From positions 60,325,455 to 60,389,454 of the forward strand of contig CM051517.1 in assembly GCA_028015205.1 (NCBI GenBank): a stretch of DNA of 64,000 bases. The letters run 5' to 3'. The notes below the pieces were generated by a model, which was given only the letters and a program-made list of their open reading frames with translations, did not search any database and was not told the origin of the DNA. The translations under genes were made by a program, and so were the position numbers. Below are positions 57,001 through 64,000 of this stretch, in pieces. The stretch's first letter is position 1; each line of letters opens with the position of its first letter. The stretch is from Mytilisepta virgata (Eukaryota > Mollusca > Bivalvia > Mytilida > Mytilidae).

Positions 57001-57745
57001 GGAAATCTGACCCATCCCGTTTTTTTTTCTGGGGGTCAATAAGGGCTTTTTGATAATTTTGGTGTAAATTTTTCAATTTTTATCCGATTTTTGGTTTATA
57101 ATGTTCCTTGATATAAATGCAAAAACCTGTCAAAGATCCGTTTTTCACTATCTCTTACCGTTTTGAAAATATAAGGGGCCGAAAAAGGGACACACCTTAA
57201 TTTTCATTTTTTTTTTTTTTTATTATTTCTTATCCGATTTTGATGGGTTTTTTAAACAATACAATAAAAGTTACTCAAGGCATTTTATACGACGGGTGAC
57301 GTATATGGAGCAGGAACTGCTTACCCTTGTTAAATTGGTTTGTTTCTTTTAAATCATCTTGAATATGTCCACAGATTTCTTCTATATTTTACGGTTTTTG
57401 AGATATAAGGGTTTAAAAGGGCCCAAAAATCAATGTGCCTTTATATGTATTTCTTTTAATTGGAATGCTTTCATTAGTATGTCAACAATTCTTTATTTAT
57501 CTTTTATTGGTTCCGAGATAAAAGGGGTCAAAATAAGCAATTTTGGAGGAAAAATAAATTTTTCATTTTTCATCCGATTTCATTGGAGATTTTTTTTATC
57601 AGTATTTTCAGTATTATGTCAATAGACCTTTACTATCATTTACAGTTCTTGAGATACAGGGGTTTAAAGGTGCCAAAAAAGTATGTTACGTTCGCATCAT
57701 GCTGCGCTTAGCGAAGCCCTTTATTTGGCATATTAGAAGGCAGAA
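57001..57745 (+). repeat. Degenerate core-repeat block (TTATCCGATTT units)
   Basis: Units share ATCCGATTT, TTTTGAGATATAAGGGG-like and AAGGGnCCnAAAAA words at about 150-170-bp spacing. The block ends near CATGCTGCGCTTAGCGAAGC, a GCGCTTAGCGAAG hairpin-like word. It is probably another non-autonomous element of the same general design. Confidence 0.5.
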
Positions 57746-59720
57746 GAGAAGCGTTGGTTTATTTTGACACAGGGGAGATACCTCATTATATGGAGAAACA
57801 AAACGGAAACAGTAGGAGTAACTGTAACCGATGATACTATTTCCAATGTTTTCAGTCTACTGTAACGTTCATTGTTTTCTTGTTAGATCAATATTTTGGT
57901 ACACGCATGTCTTAGGTAACAATAGCCTAATGTTACAACAGACTGTACCCAGTAAAAATCGCATTAATGACAAATTCCATATTTTAAATATATCCCAATT
58001 TTATTCTGTCATTTTAAAACAGAATTTGCCGTATCTGGAATGTTGCTAAAATATTTCAATTTAATGCACACATTGCTCTTGTTTTAGTAATTTTTAGGCT
58101 GTCCAAAGACGTCGCTACACAAAATTTTACCATCTTATAATGAGACGGGTGCCGATAAAGAAACAGGACATGGCTTCTCTTCTGGCGCATCTGCAATTTA
58201 GCTTTTGTGCAATCTTTATCTAATTCTCTTTCTTTTCTAGATGCATGTGTTTTTCTTATATTATCATTATCATATATTTTGGTTATCCATTATTTTATTT
58301 ATTATCTTGTTCTGTTCCTGACCTCAGGAATTCACCTCTTCTTTGCATCTCTTCACTATCTTACACTTGCTTTATTTCCCACGTTTTACGACGAAAGCCT
58401 CACCTGATCACAGTTGATCAGAAAATGTGCCTCTGTGCTATTAAGATCGGTGTCCATGTTTACATCGCAATTATGGTATAGTTTCAGAGTAAAAGATCCT
58501 ATAACTTAATTCAGTGTGTTAGTGAATCTTATACACACGAGTCTCATGCAAAAGAATCGTGTTTGATATAAAACCTAAGATGAGTTTATCGTACTTATAA
58601 AAAATATGACATTAGCATAAAGCCAAAACATTATTAACAAAAAAAGAAATATCTGACCGTATCTTTTAGGAGGTAAAGCTTATTATTTTTACATAAAATT
58701 CAATAGTATGCCTTATACTGATAATATCTACATCCAGGCATACGAGTAACGTAAATTCATCAATCAAGAATTTCTTCATGCATTGGGTAAAGAAAGATAA
58801 CCCTTTTTGGCAAAATGAAATGAATGGAGAAAAAAAATAGCGATTTTCAAATAAAAAATCCCCGTGTTTGAATATTTGTTTCTGCTTACAAAAAATTTTC
58901 GACATAAAACTCAGTTACATGTAATTACATAATAAAAACTGTTTTACATTTGTCAATGTCATCGAGAGTGACGTAACAACAGAAACATCGTTATTTTCAT
59001 CACATTCAAAAATTGGTCCATCAATTACAGCTTCCTTGCTTTCATTGGTAAAATCTTTGACTTTCTAGTGATCCAGAGAGGCTTTTTTTCATACCAGGTG
59101 CAAACTTTTCAAATACAATCAAATGAGGAACTAAAAAGTATTATTTCATTTTCCTTAGTAGTACTTAGACACGATCCATTTTTTTCATATTACCCATAAT
59201 GCCTTAATTAATCTGCTCCTCCATGGAACGGAAAAAATCTTTTTTTTTCTACTTAGAAAGGTCACAACAGCCATTTTCAGTTCTGAACAGTGAGTTTTCT
59301 CTAAATTCAGTTAGATCGGATTTTTTAAGGACCGAGAGGGAGATATAAGGAAGATATTAAAAGTCCAAACTATGTTAAAGAGTTTTCCCCTTTTTAAAGA
59401 TATTAAACCACTTGAATATTGCACACACACTGTCAATGACTGTACATGAGTATTTTAAAATTCGAAGACAAATTTAAAAGATTTTCTTAATATAATTCAA
59501 TAACTGGAAATTAATACACTAATGAAGGTACATGTACACATGTATATGACAGAGAACATTCTAATGGTACAAATTGTAATAGTTTTGCTATATGTATATA
59601 TGTTTTTTAGGAAAAATTGAAGAATTAGTTATGGTTGAGTTTCACATTTTTATTTATACATATTTATTTACATGTACCTATGAATCTTTTGTTATTGCAA
59701 GCTTCATGCAAAATATTGAG
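57746..59720. other. Intergenic sequence, no recognised gene
   Basis: No coding motif in the frames at 57831-58481 or 58666-58905. Nothing else recognised. Confidence 0.4.
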
Positions 59721-59734
59721 GAACTCCATTGGTG

Positions 59735-60300
59735 ATGTACGGCGGGCGGGCGGCTGCCAAACAGTGTCCGTGCAATAACTTATGAACTGTTCAACCAAAG
59801 CTTTCAAATTTTAATGCATTGTTACTGATGACAAAATGGAGGTCAAGTTCGATATTGACGATTTTCAATTTCACCGTTCAGGAGTTATGGTTCTTGAAAG
59901 ATTGAAAAATTGTTTTTCCAGTCGTGTTTGTGCGATAACTTATGAATCATTCAACCAAAGCGTTTCAAATTTTAATATGTTGTTACTGATGACAAAATGC
60001 AGGTCAAGTTCGATATTGACGATTTTCACTTTCACCCTTCAGGAGTAATGGTTCTTGAAAGATTGAAAAATGGCTTTTCCAGTCGTGTTCGTGCGATAAT
60101 TTATGAATCATTCAACCAAAGCTTTTCAAATGTTAATATGTTGTTTCTGATGACAAAATGGAGGTCAAATAACTTATAAATAATTCAACCAAAGCTTTTC
60201 GAATGTTAATATGTTGTTTCTGATGACAAAATGGAGGTCAAATAACTTATAAATCATTCAACCAAAGCTTTTCAAATTTTAATATGTTGACCACAAGATT
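59735..60300 (+). repeat. Tandem repeat with 160-bp units collapsing to 73-bp units
   Basis: TATGAA(T/C)-marked units start at 59781, 59941 and 60102 (periods 160 and 161), then TATAAAT-marked units at 60175 and 60248 (period 73). The shorter units lack the GATATTGACGATTTTCA-to-GTCGTG half. A GCGGGCGGGCGGC run precedes the array (59741-59754). Frames at 59836-60179 translate it. Confidence 0.88.
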
Positions 60301-61335
60301 CTTTGGTTTCATATTAAATAAGGTTATAATCTCATTGGCGTATTTCTTTCATTATTGACTTCATGATTTCTGCCTACCAACCCCTGCTGAACAAATGTGT
60401 GTGTACTTGTATACTCTCTAAAATTCCAGTATTATTTCACTTACGATAAAAAGGTCAAGATTGATTTTGGCCTTTCAATTTCTGAACCCTTCCAAAATTC
60501 ATTTATTTTTTTTACTTGATCCTGTTTGGGGTTCCAGATTTGCAAACATCAAAATCCGGTTTGCTGTCAATCTGACAGCCTCTTGTTTTTCATTTAAATA
60601 GAGAAAACAGCATAGTCAGGGTCAGGGAAGAAAATAAAAATAAAATTAAGTTTGAACAGTTCAGTTTTGTTTTCATTTGGTTTTGTGAAAAGTTCTCCAG
60701 TGAAACATAACATAAAAGAAATATTTGGCATTATATCATCACCCTTAAACAATATTCAATTGTCTTACCTGATGATCATTTGGAATTTTCAAAATGAGCT
60801 CTTTGAAAGATATACCATTCTTCAAAAAACGGTTAGTGTCAATGAAATTTTTCAAATAAAAAAATCTGAACTGACCTGAATTATTTTTGATTCGTTGTAG
60901 GACCCCTTTAATTGACAAGAAATTACTTTTTTGCTTACAAAACAATTTAACTAATTAAGGTACACGTAGGTTGATCTGAGGAGCTAAATTCCGAGGTTAA
61001 AACGTATTGTTAATGCAAGTTGATACGTTTCTGCATTAATCAAAAAAATGATATCATGTTGCAGTTTCATGAAATCTTGTGAAAGCTTGATTGTTTATAT
61101 CCCGTGAATATTTACACAGAGAATACAAGGAACATGAGATTTACAGTGATTACAAAAATGTCTAGTAGGGGCCACTTGACCCGGTATTCGCTTCACTCAT
61201 AACTCTAAATTTTAAAATTTTCAATATTTTCCAATACATATATCTATAGTACACGCCGTTATATAACGTATTTGAATATTAACAAATAATAATGCTTAAT
61301 AATTCATAAGTTTTGAGATTTAACGGATAGAATTA
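60301..61335. other. Intergenic sequence, no recognised gene
   Basis: A 60420-60590 segment rich in CCTTCCAAAATTC and GATCCTGTTTGGGG looks like a repeat tail. No gene. Confidence 0.35.
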
Positions 61336-61339
61336 GAAT

Positions 61340-61560
61340 TCTTTGATACCAATTTTGATTCACAAGATATGCACATTTCGTCGATTTTAGACTCATCAGT
61401 TGTGCTCAAGGCCTAAAATGCTAAAACCAAAACAAAAATCCAAAAGGTTGAAGAACAAATTAAAAAAATACCAAAATGACCAAAAGGGGTGAAGCCAAAA
61501 AGGACAGAGCTATGCACGAGGGAGATACGCCTTATTTCTCACAAATTTTACAATTTTGTA
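61340..61560 (+). repeat. Dispersed copy of the right part of repeat R
   Basis: ACCAATTTTGATTCACAAG, ATGCACATTTCGTCGATTTT, TCAGTTGTGCTCAAGGCC and AGCTATGCACGAGG correspond to 37068-37140 and 42780-42990, in a different order. The family is dispersed, not only local. Confidence 0.65.
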
Positions 61561-62210
61561 ACAGTAAATTTTAAGTATCAATTTCGGGCTATTATCGAAA
61601 TACTAGCAACTGAGCTGAGAAGTCGTGAATAGAGGCGAATGGGTCAATTCTAAAGCAATGTGTGCCATCAAGATGGACACTTTGAACCAAAAAAATTTTA
61701 CTGTTGCATAATCGGGGGACCTTTTTTGCTTTGGTTCTATATTCCCTTTATGGTTAACGATTGTCTTAATGACTAAAAATAGAAAGTTACAGTTGTCGCC
61801 CAAAGTCAAGTTTAGATAGGTTGTGTGTTTTTTAGTTACATTTTTCCACTTTGTTGGTATAGATATTATACATTGTACATGTACCAGACTACATGTATAT
61901 ACTGATGGATTGTGAAAGCATTAGAAGACCTTTTGAAAATGACAAAAAAAAGTGAACTAAAATTACGAGGAATTGGCACAACTCCTTTAGAAATTAATGC
62001 TTACATAAAAGCATTTATATTACATATAACCTGTTCGACGCCCAAGTAGTATTTTTAATGAGAAATCGTGTCCATTTGAACAATATGTGCTTCCATATTA
62101 TATAATTTAAATATAGCACGAAAAATTAGAATGAATTTTTCCCCAGTGTAAAAGCATCGCATTTATGCCTGTATTTACTATATCGTATTTTTCGAAAAAG
62201 AATATGCTAG
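61561..62210. other. Intergenic sequence, no recognised gene
   Basis: Nothing recognised. Confidence 0.4.
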
Positions 62211-62217
62211 TGGCCTC

Positions 62218-62395
62218 TGCAGAGGACTTAATTATTCTACCCTACCCAACCATCCAACTTTTACAGAGGCAGTCAAAATTGCTTCCCCTTTGAGTCCCGT
62301 CCCACTTGTATTTGAGGTGTGTTTGATAAATTGTTGAAATTGTTCTCATCCAGAAGAAGCATGAAATATTTGCCACATTAAGCAAACAACACTCA
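62218..62395 (-). mobile_element. SINE-like family A, reversed copy
   Basis: The reverse complement gives GATGAGAACAATTTCAACAA, TTTATCAAACACACC, CAATTTTGACTGCCTCTGTA and GGATGGTTGGGTAGGGT, the order seen in the forward copies. Confidence 0.6.
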
Positions 62396-62399
62396 ATCA

Positions 62400-62697
62400 A
62401 TCAATCACAGATTATACTCATTTATGCTCATCCCTCTCCACTTGGCAGGTCCGATAGCGGCATCTGTAGCAGTATTTTAGCCTACTCGTTTTGACATCTA
62501 CAGGGGAGTCTTAAATGTGCTAAGAATGTTGCTCTCCCTTAATACGGGACAACCATTTTTCGTCCCCATCCGATGGACTAGCATCTTTTTTTCACCATCC
62601 TCAATAATTATGTCGATAGAGCATCGCAAATATGATCCCAGAAATTTTCATCCTGAACCCGAATCGAACCAGGAGTCTTTGACTTCGTAATATGATT
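62400..62697 (-). mobile_element. Probable tRNA-derived SINE of a second type
   Basis: On the minus strand a B-box-like CTGGTTCGATTCGGGTTC lies near the start (about 62650-62667), followed by a body with TTGTCCCGTATTAAGGGAG and GCTACAGATGCCGC, and the element stops at TGATTGATTGA. The A box is weak. It abuts the reversed family A copy, so the two may be one composite element. Confidence 0.45.
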
Positions 62698-63439
62698 GGT
62701 GTTCCTTATCTGTTTATTGTAAGTTTAGATATTACTATAACACGATTTAATTTGAATAATTTAACCTTTCATATACACATTTTAATACATGTGTACACGT
62801 ATATCAGTGCATTTTTATATATGAGAGGGAAGTCCAGGGTAACAATTAGTACAGACCAAGAAAAATTTGTACTCTTAATATTTTTATTTTTAGTTTCGAT
62901 TCACGAAGTACCGATTTACCTTCTTGAATAAAATTTTTTGAAGGTATTCATTTCCACGAATTTAAAAAAAGAAACTATAATAATTTGTAGTTTAAATAAT
63001 CGAAAAATATTTCTAAACAAAGTATTTTTTCCGGAAGACACTACATAATTGATTTTGAAGATAAAATTAAACAGAAAAGGACAGGTTTCATGAATGTAAT
63101 GGTAAGATAATATTTATAAAGTGATTATTATAATCGTTGGGAAACGTGATTTTTATTATTATTTTTTTTTTTTTATTTGGTATAAAATACGACCGGCATT
63201 GTATATAATTATCATACTTTATATAAGATTTTTTTTAAGCCCACTTGCTAGTAATAAATCTTAGACATTTTCCTGTTAGAAATAAATGCACATAGGATAT
63301 ATTTAGTAAATATGTAATAAGAGAAACCACACAAAATCTCACTGAGTTACTTAATAGGCGTCTTGAAATTCTATACTACCATTAATTATATCATCCTTGT
63401 GAATGAAATATAAGGGATATACAGATCACATAATACTAC
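62698..63439. other. Intergenic sequence, no recognised gene
   Basis: A T-run near 63160-63175. No gene recognised. Confidence 0.4.
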
Positions 63440-63452
63440 TGTTTGTATTGTT

Positions 63453-63810
63453 TGATGGATGGATGAATTATTGTTTAACGTCCAGTGGCAACCAGGGGCA
63501 TATCAGGACGAGAACATGTTGATATGATAATGAAAATGATCCCTGCTTTGTAGTAGACCGACACGCTAAGTCGGATTTTTAATGTGCTAGCTCACGAAGT
63601 AACTGTCCACAGGAAGACATATCACCTCACTCGGACACATTATACTGACTCCGAGCCGAACAGTCTTTGCTCTTACTCCTAGATGCCGCGTGCTTGGTGG
63701 AGAAGCAGCAAATACCAATTTTAATGTCTGTTGTTTGACCCGGCCGGGGATCGAACCCGCGACCTTCCGCACTCAGGGCGAGCACGCTACCACGAGACCA
63801 CCGAGGCGGT
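63453..63810 (-). mobile_element. tRNA-derived SINE, full-length copy 2
   Basis: On the minus strand: tRNA-like head with A-box-like CGTGGTAGCGTGCTCGC and B-box-like GGGTTCGATCCCCGG, a body with GTTCTCGTCCTGATATGC, and a tail GACGTTAAACAATAATTC plus ATCC units. A perfect 13-bp target duplication, TGTTTGTATTGTT, lies at 63440-63452 and 63811-63823. The element is 358 bp. It is longer than copy 1 mainly because of extra body sequence near 63545-63570 and 63680-63700. Confidence 0.9.
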
Positions 63811-63823
63811 TGTTTGTATTGTT

Positions 63824-64000
63824 GTTGAAGTCTAGAATGTAGGTATATCCTTTATGTATAGCCGTGAAAAAACCATGACTAGTGTTTTCTGTTCTGAACT
63901 GTGATGATTGGAACTTGTAAAAAGATTTAATAACGAAACTTTAAAACGTATTTAAATCTGCCATTTGCTGTTTTTTTTAAACATCAACATTTATCGGCAT
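63824..64000. other. Intergenic end of window
   Basis: No feature recognised. Confidence 0.4.

Noticed and set aside
59735..60300. CRISPR-like array
   Set aside because: Units of 160 and 73 bp are contiguous repeats with no unique spacers, and the sequence is eukaryotic.
63710..63810. tRNA gene on the minus strand
   Set aside because: Same SINE head as at 34.5 kb, with a 13-bp target duplication around the whole element.

Overview
The window reads as AT-rich, repeat-dense nuclear DNA of a marine bivalve, most likely a mytilid mussel. That identification is inference. It rests on intron-bearing coding sequence, dense non-autonomous repeats with core units of about 150-170 bp, a tRNA-headed SINE with a mollusc-like body, and remembered similarity of several repeats to bivalve genomic sequence. 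No search was run. There are no operons, ribosome binding sites, rRNA genes or CRISPR arrays.

Host coding content is very low. The only convincing host gene is the last coding exon of a class A (rhodopsin-like) GPCR at 624-1359 (+), spliced through its E/DRY motif, with a short 3' UTR. From about 1.6 kb to 64 kb I see no host exon that I can defend. Almost all other open frames are chance frames inside repeats.

The standout element is a complete, very young Ty3/gypsy LTR retrotransposon at 38134-42630. It has two identical 208-bp LTRs, a 5-bp target duplication, an 18-nt primer-binding site matching the 3' end of tRNA-Ser(GCU), a polypurine tract, and one uninterrupted 1261-codon Gag-Pol frame with all catalytic residues present. 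The frame begins at GTG rather than ATG. The element sits inside the second copy of a local ~830-bp direct repeat, so the first copy (36.4-37.3 kb) serves as an internal empty-site reference. A separate degraded retropepsin fragment lies on the minus strand at 24996-25733.

Most of the rest is a mosaic of non-autonomous elements. (1) At least six large elements start with a terminal hairpin (AGGCTC...GAGCCT) followed by GCTCACCTG, end in CAGGTGAGCTAAAAA, and are filled with tandem units averaging about 157 bp. Two pairs of starts look nested. (2) A second family ends in a hairpin next to GTGCGGGTATAATAA after GACGGACG-type sequence. (3) A third has a 14-bp perfect inverted end, TGTGTCGCCTGCGG, next to a hairpin. 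Together they resemble Helentron-type or 'pearl'-like non-autonomous elements. (4) Several TIR or foldback MITEs occur, two of them with clear target duplications. (5) Two full-length tRNA-derived SINEs with perfect target duplications lie at 34.2 and 63.4 kb, alongside a second SINE-like family in several copies. (6) A 1.14-kb foldback element at 50805-51942 has arms built of ACTCGCCCCAAC-type short repeats and an apparent 8-bp target duplication.

There is no visible pathway linking these parts. The window is an intergenic transposable-element landscape hanging off the 3' end of one receptor gene.
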